From Thermoplasmatota archaeon (GTDB lineage Archaea > Thermoplasmatota > JAKEGO01), in contig JANQNK010000003.1 of NCBI GenBank assembly GCA_028279595.1, forward strand, positions 240,568-304,567: a stretch of DNA of 64,000 bases, given 5' to 3'. This document shows positions 38,401 through 44,918 of the stretch, piece by piece. The notes under the pieces are model-generated. The model saw only the letters and a list, made by a program, of their open reading frames with translations, did not search any database and was not told the DNA's origin. Made by a program: the position numbers and the translations under genes. The stretch's first letter is position 1; the number at the start of each line of letters is the position of its first letter.

Positions 38401-41005
38401 TGACGTCGTCGATGAGGATACGGCCCTTGTCCGTGTATATGGTGATGGTGAAGTTGAGCTCGTTGTTGTCCTCGGCGTCCTCGCCGGAGACGGGTTCCGC
38501 CCAGACCGACAGCTCGTAGTCGCCGGCCTCATCGGTGCTCCATTCGAGCTCGACCTGCTCCGTGTCGCCGGAGTCGATGTCCACGGTCGTCGAGTCCTCG
38601 GTCAGGCCGTCGAGGATCAGCTTAACCTCGACGTCAGTCTCGTCCCTCAATCCGAGGTTCTCGAGCGTTGCAGTGACCGTGACCTCCTCCCCGACCTCGG
38701 CCCTCTCCGGGGCCGAAACGTCGGTGACGGCGATATCATGTTCGGTCCCGCCCACCTCGATCTCGAACTCGTCGGTCCATGTGTGGCCCGGAATGTCCTC
38801 AAAATCGAGCTGGAACGTCAGGTTCTCGCCCACGGGGGCCGACGATGAGAGCTTGAAGTCGTAGTCACCAAGGCTCCATGCGGTCTGTCCCGCCCCCACG
38901 TTCCCGTAGCCCTCCTCGGCGTCGGTGATGTTTACGTACGGTGAGGTCGTGCTGAGGGTCCCCTGGAGGCCCGTGGCCGTCTGGCTTCCGATGTTCCTGA
39001 CCTGGAGGTTCAGCTCGATGGTCTCCCCGGGATTGACGATCCCGTCGCCGTTCCCGCTGCTGGAACCAAGGCTGTCGTCGTCCACCAGATGGTCGTTGTA
39101 GATGATGTTCGGCACCGGCAGGACGCTGATCGTGTGCGACACCTTCGACGCCCGTACGCCGTTGGTCCAGGCCTTTGCCTCGACATCGAAATCGGTTGCG
39201 AGGTTGACTGTCGGTGCATCGGAATCGAACTCCACCTTGACCTCGCACTCCTGATAGAAGTCGATGTCCTCGGTGTGTATCAGGGTGCCCTCGAAGGTCC
39301 AGTACCCGTCCGAGCTCGTGGGATTGGTGTTGGATGACGAGTAATCGACCCCGCCGTCGGCCGTGACCTTGATGTTGGTCGGCTTGCTCCAATCGTCGGG
39401 TATCGTCACCCTGAACGTGGTCTCGTCGTTCTCGATGGTGTAGGGGGTCCTCGTGACCGGGAGGGTGGCCTCGAACGTGACCTCCTTCGTTCCGGTATCG
39501 ACCTCGTCAGGGCCGTCGACGTCGGTCCTCGTGAGGTCCTCGGCGCGCTTCACGGCGCCGTAGCCGTCGACCTGTCCGTATCCCCAGGCCCTGTCCCACT
39601 TCTCGCTGTACTGGGGCCTGTCAGTGCCAGCCCTGTCCTGTGCGGTATCGGCCAGGATCTGCTTGAGGTCCAGTTCGTATCTCGGAGCGCCCGGCCTAAG
39701 GCTCGGGTTCGCCTGAAGCATGAGAGCGATCAATCCGCCCACCGACGGTGTGGACATGCTGGTGCCCGAACTTGCAGCGAGAAGGACGGCGCTCCATGAG
39801 ACCGCCGAAGTCACACCTGTACCCACTGCCGTGACGTGAGGTTTCATCTCGTCGTAGACGTCCGAATCCCCATCGTCGCCCCGCGGGCCACGGGCGGAGA
39901 ACCCGGATATGGTGTCGTCCCCCCTGGTTATCGTGTTGTGATCGTCATGCGAACCGACGTTGATGCACCTGTCCGCAGCACCCGGCATCGCGAGGCCGTT
40001 GTTGTTCGGTCCGTTGTTTCCTGCCGCGACCGTACAAACGATCCCTACCTCGACGGCGTCGTTCACTGCCTGCGATGTCTGGTCGTTCCCGTTGGACGCT
40101 CCCCCGCCGAAGCTCATGCTGAGGACCGGAACGCCGTCGTTGGCCGGACCGTCGTTCTCCCAGTCGGTCTCGTTGTTGTCGATGCACCAGTCTATGGCGG
40201 CCAGGACGCCCGCGAGGTTCAGATTGGTGAGCGAACCGACCCTGATATCGATCAGCCTGGACTCTGGCGCCGGACCCTGATGGTCCGTGCCGGTCCCTAT
40301 CGCATCGCCGGCCACGTGCGTCCCGTGGCCCGAATCGGACGCCTCGGGGTTGACGCCAGCCCCGCCGATAAGGACACCGGTGACCGCGTCCGCCCCCGCG
40401 ATGAGCTTGGGGTCGAAGGTCAGCGGATTGTCATCCATGTCGTCGACCATCGTGTGGCCGACCGGTATCTGGTCGTTCACTCCTGAGTCCATGATGGCGA
40501 CGTTGATCCCGTCGCCCTTATAGCCGAGCTCCCAAGCGGTGTATGGGCTGAACTCGGCCGACTCCCTGACCTTGATGTTCGGGATAGCCATGTCGAGCAT
40601 GTACTCCATCTCTGGAGGGACCTCGAGCAGGAGCAGCCCCTTGAGCCTGACCAGGGTCGGGAGGTCATCGCTGTCGACGTTCTCGAGGACGATGGTCTCG
40701 AAGTTGTGAGCGGCGTAGACGACCTCGAATCCCCGTTCCTCGAGCCATTCCACGTCCCCTTCGGTGGGGATGTGGTCCACGGCCGCGAGGACGAGGTCGA
40801 AGACCTCACGCTGGCCGAGATAGGCCCTGTCCAGGAGGTCGTCGATGCCGTTCCCGTTCTCGTCGCGGTAATACCCCGACCACCAGCCGTCCGGACGGTC
40901 GCCGAGGGTGGGTGCACCCTTGACCTCCTCCGACGTGGCGAGTACGGGGATTAGGCTAGATACCATAAGCATGAATACTACCAGTGCTGTCGTCCTCATC
41001 GTCAT
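32444..41005 (-). CDS. Giant surface subtilase (S8) with CARDB, DUF4350-like and Ig-like repeats
   Basis: About 2,850 residues. I start at the ATG at 41005 (or 40999), since the predicted transcript begins near 41017 and the signal peptide is MRTTALVVFMLMVSSLIPVL; the track's TTG at 41032 lies upstream of it. Residues ~45-160 form a propeptide-like region. The S8 catalytic domain follows with Asp182 (VAIMDSGVND), His236 (HGTHVAG), Asn339 (AAGNNG) and Ser425 (GTSMSTP), track numbering; all are intact, so it should be active. Next come a CARDB-like domain (DIAVTDVSAPERAEVGEEV), two copies of a GATase-like/DUF4350-type domain (GDLLSLLADDGYRI; GDFISYLMDLGFDF), each with a CARDB-like partner, a jelly-roll domain (TGWTSESIWDISDE), about 12 Ig-like domains with VDNTPPE linkers, and a final NEW3-like domain. 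A C-terminal helix plus GGRKR anchors it. The whole protein is very acidic. Confidence 0.88.
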   Translation of the reverse strand: MTMRTTALVVFMLMVSSLIPVLATSEEVKGAPTLGDRPDGWWSGYYRDENGNGIDDLLDRAYLGQREVFDLVLAAVDHIPTEGDVEWLEERGFEVVYAAHNFETIVLENVDSDDLPTLVRLKGLLLLEVPPEMEYMLDMAIPNIKVRESAEFSPYTAWELGYKGDGINVAIMDSGVNDQIPVGHTMVDDMDDNPLTFDPKLIAGADAVTGVLIGGAGVNPEASDSGHGTHVAGDAIGTGTDHQGPAPESRLIDIRVGSLTNLNLAGVLAAIDWCIDNNETDWENDGPANDGVPVLSMSFGGGASNGNDQTSQAVNDAVEVGIVCTVAAGNNGPNNNGLAMPGAADRCINVGSHDDHNTITRGDDTISGFSARGPRGDDGDSDVYDEMKPHVTAVGTGVTSAVSWSAVLLAASSGTSMSTPSVGGLIALMLQANPSLRPGAPRYELDLKQILADTAQDRAGTDRPQYSEKWDRAWGYGQVDGYGAVKRAEDLTRTDVDGPDEVDTGTKEVTFEATLPVTRTPYTIENDETTFRVTIPDDWSKPTNIKVTADGGVDYSSSNTNPTSSDGYWTFEGTLIHTEDIDFYQECEVKVEFDSDAPTVNLATDFDVEAKAWTNGVRASKVSHTISVLPVPNIIYNDHLVDDDSLGSSSGNGDGIVNPGETIELNLQVRNIGSQTATGLQGTLSTTSPYVNITDAEEGYGNVGAGQTAWSLGDYDFKLSSSAPVGENLTFQLDFEDIPGHTWTDEFEIEVGGTEHDIAVTDVSAPERAEVGEEVTVTATLENLGLRDETDVEVKLILDGLTEDSTTVDIDSGDTEQVELEWSTDEAGDYELSVWAEPVSGEDAEDNNELNFTITIYTDKGRILIDDVNGDASDHGDLLSLLADDGYRISNGSEYGMDLAEMLRSRLVIIPGPGVLSVSYILELQDYVRLGGGVLMLADDDPESYGMLTGPMGLNWSTVPGKQNDTAHTIEDHPVTDGISSLYFRSPDASLEIGDSDLLFNSSNGANISAAVEYGEGRMVVVTDDDFLRDGDLDEEDNALFPINSASWLSRTLKSEDLGVARISAPDIVRPNESFEVDITLINLGIDEMSDINVSIDVAGTTIVRNVSSLDSREWENLTFDVSIEDEGYFRVVGSVEAGDDTPGNDATWTNMDVFYGTGTLGIHTFHGNMTDHGDFISYLMDLGFDFEEIDTELRYEDIAHLDELMLLRTANMEDEEISAVHDFVRTGKGLFIVTDLLEPANLLGSGLNISWGSWPGREGRTTNIEEHESTEGVEALYLKRPHAQVSGPPLFWDYPEDDSILQGVITGFGEGTIFATSDIGLFANDNLDEDDNTRFGRQLVRSLVRDEVDHDGAIVDLTFDRYVERNVTATFTAIVHNLGTGSEMFDVVLEIDGDEVNSTTVTLAAGGFEEVAIDHIPSMNGTFNVSMAVEQVSNETAMENNVLDGVISVLKVLLDDDCEADTGWTSESIWDISDERSRSGTHSWRYGSDSTGNYSTGSGDASLSRDISLLSIKQGVMRFRYYFDMEGDSAELNITTDDGESWERLTTLRGIEGRWDTAVVPLNDYEGFNVTIAFHVMHDGDDDDGEGLYIDDIVFAGFVNVSRVTEILAPEEGDFIAGEKEVLVHARDSDGIVSVEWRVDDGAWSDMQLKEGSEGDGVWNATFNSTSFSDGNYTIEVRSTNSTDNVTYVDVDFTVDNTPPEVTFVAPDEGQHVADMTPIDFTTDDDTSGVESSDIRIAGGSWMSSDGHEDWDTKTVADGDHVIQVRAFDHAGNRGDAYRNVTVDNTPPDAEFVTPVEDEEVNGTITISVDVSDVSGVDSVEYSVGGDWTSLNLTSGNSTSGTWETDWNTQEVEDGDVDIELSVIDSLGNGGMDDLTVYVNNVDSPPAVEILEPANGALVFGTVRIAANATDDEGISKVDYRIDDDASWTDMMEDDDSWVADWSSTSVEDGIHDIHVRVHDTQDQTETMTINVTVDNTPPEIVPLGPNGTVKETIKIRASIADERIDEVWFRVDDGDWGNMFMDDPYYAYIDTSTYLDGEHTVSVRASDDAGNTNQTSWDLDFDNTWPVVDILDPDQDDTVAGTVVVKADIDESDIDTVHFKAEGGWSKMSVNGSNYTYDWDSTEAADGEMTLKVRCRDVAGNEGYGSIDVSVDNVNDLPVITIIEPDDDLYGVGVTVRVEVIDDRGIDSVLFRPDDGSWIEMENGTSENKYRYEWDTSGLNGNVGFTIRAEDSDGSTRQKSGSVLLDTTAPVLEDVTPVNGTAFEESINITLTVDDDNLAQVQIRIGSTSWKTMDHIDDEFYYDWDPRDDGSYLVKIRANDTVDNEVTESFSFIKDSKYPTLDTIVPSGTLTGYVKLKADVVDDTIVAVEYSIDGGGWDDLEQQNYDRWQAVWNSGSVSDGDHTITFRAIDMVGHVTEETIERETNNVNHLPYIWIDEPLDGVFGGDMEVQVTVKDDFGIENVEASIDGGDWMDLWKSQGGSKNSIWRGDIDTTEADDGTVRLEFRVTDTNGSVNETYVNIEVDNTEPEIRVNNPKEGDSVEGNITVKVRTIDPNIDEVSAYLVSTWEDMEQDGDTWRIPWDTRSLMEGPHTIDVRAKDTLGNVAFRSWSVEIDNVNEDPKVKIQTPSSGKVDGLVEVTAKVTDDRTIDTVELLVGEVVEEMDYEGDDIYSYTLDTLELSDAEYNLRVRATDFEGATDSDMIIITIDNQEDPYYSPTISVDGKNSDRARKTMTFYVKVGNMGNYESTISLSTVHDPAGLDVTLDDVEVTLDPEDDTSVMVTVRPIKPGVYTVRIIADDHGETADTVINVVVPKEKSEDEGLAGLVIPMAAVLVIVFLIAVFLGYIPIGGRKR

Positions 41006-41038
41006 CACACCGCTTACTGACATCCATTCCAAACACAG

Positions 41039-41047
41039 TTATAAATA
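41039..41047 (-). promoter_or_regulatory. TATA box for the subtilase gene
   Basis: On the minus strand this reads TATTTATAA, inside a longer AT run (ATATATTTATAAC). Transcription would begin near 41017, leaving a short leader of 12-18 nt with GGTGTGAT before the start codon. Confidence 0.6.
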
Positions 41048-41156
41048 TATCTGTATCCCCGTAACTGTTATATTAGACCCGAAGGGCCAGGCATCGCGGA
41101 CGGGTGTCGGACAATGTTATCACCGTCAAGTCCAGAACCCTGTCTGCGGGAAGGGT

Positions 41157-41166
41157 CAAATTAAAG
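41157..41166 (+). promoter_or_regulatory. TATA-like element for the TSP3-stalk protein
   Basis: AAATTAAAGT is centred about 27-30 nt upstream of the ATG at 41191, and no Shine-Dalgarno lies near that ATG, so a leaderless message is likely. Confidence 0.4.
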
Positions 41167-41190
41167 TAGGAGCCCTGACATAGATACGTG

Positions 41191-44100
41191 ATGACATTAG
41201 CACGTACTCTCTCGATTTTGCTTGTCCTCACATTATGCCTCATAGCGATCGGCTCGTCAACGGCGTCCCACTGGAACGGCACCCGGGGAGGCCCCGACCG
41301 CAATTCAGCGTACGATTCGGACCTATCCACCCCGCTTGGGATCGAATGGTCCTTCGAGGGGAACGGGGAGCTCAGGACCCCGCTGGTCAGCGGCGATTCC
41401 GCACTGTTCTCGTCCCTCGTAAGGAAGGTCTACGCTGTCGACATCACCAACGGCAGCCAGATATGGGAGTCCGGTGTCGATTCCTACTCCGTGAAACAGC
41501 AGGAGATAATCGGCGACAGGCTCTACGTCAAGGCCGGTAACAGGATACTCAACATCAGCATCGAGAACGGGAGCCGTACGATGTTCACCGTACCAGGTGG
41601 ACCGAGCTCGGCTCCGATCGCGTTCGGCCCGTACCTGATGCTGGTCAATTCCACACATCTCCTCGCATACAGGAACGACACTCTCGACTGGGGTGTGGGA
41701 TTCACGGGGTCCCCGTCGCTCCCCGCGACAGACGGCGATCACATCTTCCTGCGTGCGGGCACGGACCTGTATCGCGTCGACATCGGCGGAGCACAGACAT
41801 CGGTCACCCTGGCGGGAAGTGGTGGTTCCCCCACGGTCGCGAACAACAGGGTGTACATAGGCACCGACACGATGATCTACGAGTTCAGGACGAACCTGGT
41901 GGAGAACAGGTCGATCAACGCGTCCTACAACAAGAAGGCCCTCGCCGTCACCGATTCCCTGGTCGCGGTCTCGGGTTCGAACATCATCTCCTACTCGATG
42001 GCCAACTTCAGCCAGGAATGGTCCGTGACCCTCGATTACGAGATCACGACGCCACCGATAGTGTTCATCGACCACATTGCGGTGGGCACCGAGTGCGGCG
42101 TCTCCGTCGTGACGGTGGACGGCACCCACGTCCAGGACCTGGACATCGATGACGAGGTTCTCGGATGCATAGCTCCGCTGGACGACGGTATCCTCGCCGC
42201 GACCGACGGCGGATACCTCTTCAAGTTCTCCCGCGACCAGGACGGCGATACCGTCGCGGACGTGGTGGACGACTTTCCCACCGAACCCACCCAGTGGATC
42301 GATTCCGACGGGGACGGATACGGCGACAACCAGACCGGCGTCATGCCCGATCTGTTCCTTGAGGAGCCGACGCAGTGGAACGACACCGATGGTGACGGCT
42401 ACGGGGACAATCCGGAAGGCGTCGATCCCGACGACCTCCCGCTCGAGCCGACCCAGTGGAACGACACGGACGGCGACGGGCACGGCGACAACCAGACCGG
42501 ATTCGAGCCGGACAGGTTCATAGACGAGCCGACCCAGTGGTCGGACATCGACAATGACGGTTACGGCGACAACGCCAGCGGGGTCGATCCAGACGTCTTC
42601 CCGACGGTGGGGACCCAGTGGAACGACACCGATGGGGACGGTTACGGCGACAACAGGATCGGCGTGGATCCCGACCTTTTCCCTCTGGAACCATCCCAGT
42701 GGGCCGATGTCGACGGCGACGGATACGGCGACAACGCTTCCGGGGTGAACCCCGACATGCTTCCATCGAGCCCGACCCAGTGGAACGACTCCGACGGCGA
42801 CGGCTACGGCGACAACATGAACGGACTGGACCCCGACCTGTTCCAGGACGATCCGACCCAGTGGTTCGACGACGACGGGGACGGTTACGGCGACAACACC
42901 ACCGGGAACGAACCGGACAAATTCCCTGGCGTTCCCTCGCAGTGGAACGACACCGACGGGGACGGATTCGGCGACAATCAGGACGGGGTGTCCGCCGACA
43001 GGTTCATCCAGGACCCGACACAGTGGTTCGACCGCGATACCGACGGATACGGTGACAATCCCAACGGCACGGATTTCGATGCATTCCCTGACGACCCTAC
43101 CCAGTGGAACGACACCGATGAGGACGGATACGGCGACGAGCCGGACGGCCTGCATCCCGATGCCTTCCCCTATGACCCGAACGAGTGGAACGACACGGAC
43201 GGCGACGGTGTAGGCGACAACACGGACCTCTATCCGTTCGATGCGGACAACGACGGGACCGTGGACGAAATGGACGCCTTCCCGCTCGATGCCGCAGCGG
43301 CAAAGGACACGGACGGAGACGGTCACCCGGACGAGTGGAACCCCGGACACAATACGTCCACCTCGACCACTGGACTGACCCTGGACGCCTTCCCGAGGAA
43401 GGCCAGCCAGTGGTACGACAGGGACGGCGACGGATATGGAGACAACCCAACGGGAGCCCAGCCCGATGCATTCCCCGACGACCCCGTTGACTGGGTCGAC
43501 TCCGACGGGGACCTCGTCGGCGACAACACCGACCCATTCCCGGACGACGCCACCGAGTGGGAGGACACCGACGGCGACGGGATCGGGAACAACGCCGACC
43601 TGTATCCGAAGGACAGGGACAACGACGGCCACCCGGACCGGAAGGACGACTTCCCGGACGACCCTGACGAATGGGCCGATTCCGACGGGGACGGCATCGG
43701 GGACAAGTCCGACATCATACCCATGCACAATACCCATTTCGCCTACCTCATCACTGCCATAGTCCTCGCGATAATACCGATCATCGGAGCAGTGGCGTAC
43801 AGGAGGAGGCAGGAGGAGAGGCGGAAGAGGATCAAGGCCGGCATCAAGGCCGTCTCGGCGGGCCGGACCAGCATCGCCAGCAAGGGCGAGCGCAGGCGCG
43901 TCGGCGGGTACGTAAGCGAGGCAAAGAAGGCCGTTGCGACCGGTGAGCTCGAGAGGGCGGACAAGATGCTCAGGAAGGGCGAGGCGGAGTCGCATCGCGC
44001 CCGGTACATCGAGGAGATGTACAAAAGGTACCGCGGACACCTGGACCACCTGCACAGGACCATGGTGGCAAAGGGAATGGCGACGACCGAGGTCTCCAAG

Positions 44101-44778
44101 CTGGTCAAGGAGTCGCGGACAGGACCACTTCCGAAGAGGGTCGATTCCCTGATGAAGGGAGTGTCCGAGGCCACGAAGGCGCTGCAGGCACACGAGACCG
44201 CCACCATGCTGACCAACGAGCTGAAGGGCGCAGCCAGGGAGCTCGAGGACCGCGGATACGCGGTCGGCGGGCTCAAGTCCGAGAGCGCAATGGTCGCGGC
44301 CCTGATCGAGGAGGGCAACTACCGCCGGACGTTCAAGCTCATCATGCCCATTATCGGGCACATCAGGTACCTGCAGGGGCTTCCGAGGGGTTCGGAGAGG
44401 CCCAAGGACGAGGTCGACAAGCTCATCAACACCAGGAACGTACTTACCGGAGGCGATCCTGAGGCGATCATCAGGCTGTTCAAGGAGTCGATGGGAAAGG
44501 TCAAGACCGACACCTGGGACGACCTCATAACTGTGAAGGGTCCAGAACCATGGGGCATCGACATCGCTAACGCCTCCAAGGCCGTCACACCGACCGCCAT
44601 GGACGACGCCGCGGTCAACCTCGCGCTCCACAACCTGAAGTACATCTACGTGTTCTCGGGGATCGGGTTCACCCCTGACGCGCTCGCGAGGTCCATGGAG
44701 ATGCGGATCGTCAGGCCGATGAGCGTCAACGAGGCGATGTACCTGATATGGTCCACGGCACCTCCGGTCCAGGAGTGA
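41191..44778 (+). CDS. Membrane protein: beta-propeller, TSP3 calcium-repeat stalk, cytoplasmic helical domain
   Basis: About 1,195 residues. A signal peptide (MTLARTLSILLVLTLCLIAI) is followed by a PQQ-like beta-propeller to about residue 345 (WSFEGNGELRTPLVSGDSAL, VYAVDITNGSQIW). Residues ~349-845 are thrombospondin type 3-like repeats, about 17 units mostly 27 residues long (NDTDGDGYGDN.TGVDPD.FP..PTQW); the Asp/Asn pattern is a calcium-binding one and predicts a rigid, calcium-dependent stalk. A transmembrane helix (FAYLITAIVLAIIPIIGAVAY) comes next. The last ~320 residues are basic then helical (YVSEAKKAVATGELERADKM) and should be cytoplasmic; I do not recognise that domain. The plan suggests an outside-in receptor or a surface spike tied to an internal partner (inference). 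I use the ATG at 41191 instead of the GTG at 41188. Confidence 0.82.
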   Translation: MTLARTLSILLVLTLCLIAIGSSTASHWNGTRGGPDRNSAYDSDLSTPLGIEWSFEGNGELRTPLVSGDSALFSSLVRKVYAVDITNGSQIWESGVDSYSVKQQEIIGDRLYVKAGNRILNISIENGSRTMFTVPGGPSSAPIAFGPYLMLVNSTHLLAYRNDTLDWGVGFTGSPSLPATDGDHIFLRAGTDLYRVDIGGAQTSVTLAGSGGSPTVANNRVYIGTDTMIYEFRTNLVENRSINASYNKKALAVTDSLVAVSGSNIISYSMANFSQEWSVTLDYEITTPPIVFIDHIAVGTECGVSVVTVDGTHVQDLDIDDEVLGCIAPLDDGILAATDGGYLFKFSRDQDGDTVADVVDDFPTEPTQWIDSDGDGYGDNQTGVMPDLFLEEPTQWNDTDGDGYGDNPEGVDPDDLPLEPTQWNDTDGDGHGDNQTGFEPDRFIDEPTQWSDIDNDGYGDNASGVDPDVFPTVGTQWNDTDGDGYGDNRIGVDPDLFPLEPSQWADVDGDGYGDNASGVNPDMLPSSPTQWNDSDGDGYGDNMNGLDPDLFQDDPTQWFDDDGDGYGDNTTGNEPDKFPGVPSQWNDTDGDGFGDNQDGVSADRFIQDPTQWFDRDTDGYGDNPNGTDFDAFPDDPTQWNDTDEDGYGDEPDGLHPDAFPYDPNEWNDTDGDGVGDNTDLYPFDADNDGTVDEMDAFPLDAAAAKDTDGDGHPDEWNPGHNTSTSTTGLTLDAFPRKASQWYDRDGDGYGDNPTGAQPDAFPDDPVDWVDSDGDLVGDNTDPFPDDATEWEDTDGDGIGNNADLYPKDRDNDGHPDRKDDFPDDPDEWADSDGDGIGDKSDIIPMHNTHFAYLITAIVLAIIPIIGAVAYRRRQEERRKRIKAGIKAVSAGRTSIASKGERRRVGGYVSEAKKAVATGELERADKMLRKGEAESHRARYIEEMYKRYRGHLDHLHRTMVAKGMATTEVSKLVKESRTGPLPKRVDSLMKGVSEATKALQAHETATMLTNELKGAARELEDRGYAVGGLKSESAMVAALIEEGNYRRTFKLIMPIIGHIRYLQGLPRGSERPKDEVDKLINTRNVLTGGDPEAIIRLFKESMGKVKTDTWDDLITVKGPEPWGIDIANASKAVTPTAMDDAAVNLALHNLKYIYVFSGIGFTPDALARSMEMRIVRPMSVNEAMYLIWSTAPPVQE
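42292..43710 (+). repeat. 81-bp tandem coding repeats (TSP3-like units)
   Basis: The core CAGTGGAACGACACCGA and GACGG(A/T)TACGGCGACAAC recurs every 81 nt through the first eleven units, then the spacing becomes irregular. Each unit encodes one D-x-D-G-D-G-x-G-D-N calcium loop plus a P-x-Q-W turn. The repeats are in frame and diverged at many third positions. Confidence 0.8.
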
Positions 44779-44811
44779 GCGGCAAGACGGGCGGTCCGAA
44801 TAATACCATCA

Positions 44812-44834
44812 TATTCCACCCGATGCTTGGAATA
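44812..44834. other. Inverted repeat in the intergenic region
   Basis: TATTCCA (44812-44818) and TGGAATA (44828-44834) are perfectly complementary across a 9-nt loop. The element lies 34 nt after the TSP3 gene and about 60 nt before the next TATA box, so it could be a terminator hairpin or an operator. The rest of this 140-nt gap holds only AT-rich sequence. Confidence 0.35.
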
Positions 44835-44892
44835 ATTCATAACCCAGCTTGAATTTCTTATTATGGAATGTAACATGGTAGAGACAAATGTA

Positions 44893-44899
44893 TTATATA
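44893..44899 (+). promoter_or_regulatory. TATA box for the double-thioredoxin protein
   Basis: TTATATA is centred about 23-26 nt above the ATG at 44919. No Shine-Dalgarno separates them, so transcription probably starts at or beside the start codon. Confidence 0.6.
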
Positions 44900-44918
44900 C
44901 AAATATAGTAAAGCGGCT

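Noticed and set aside
42292-43710. Regular 81-bp repeats as a possible CRISPR array
   Set aside because: The repeats are adjacent, in frame, without unique spacers, and encode calcium-binding loops.
41323-44631. 1,102-residue minus-strand ORF opposite the TSP3-stalk gene
   Set aside because: Its sequence is Val/Arg/Gly-rich without recognisable domains and mirrors the codon pattern of the repeats on the other strand. GC-rich third positions remove stops in this frame. The plus-strand frame has a signal peptide, calcium repeats and a membrane helix.
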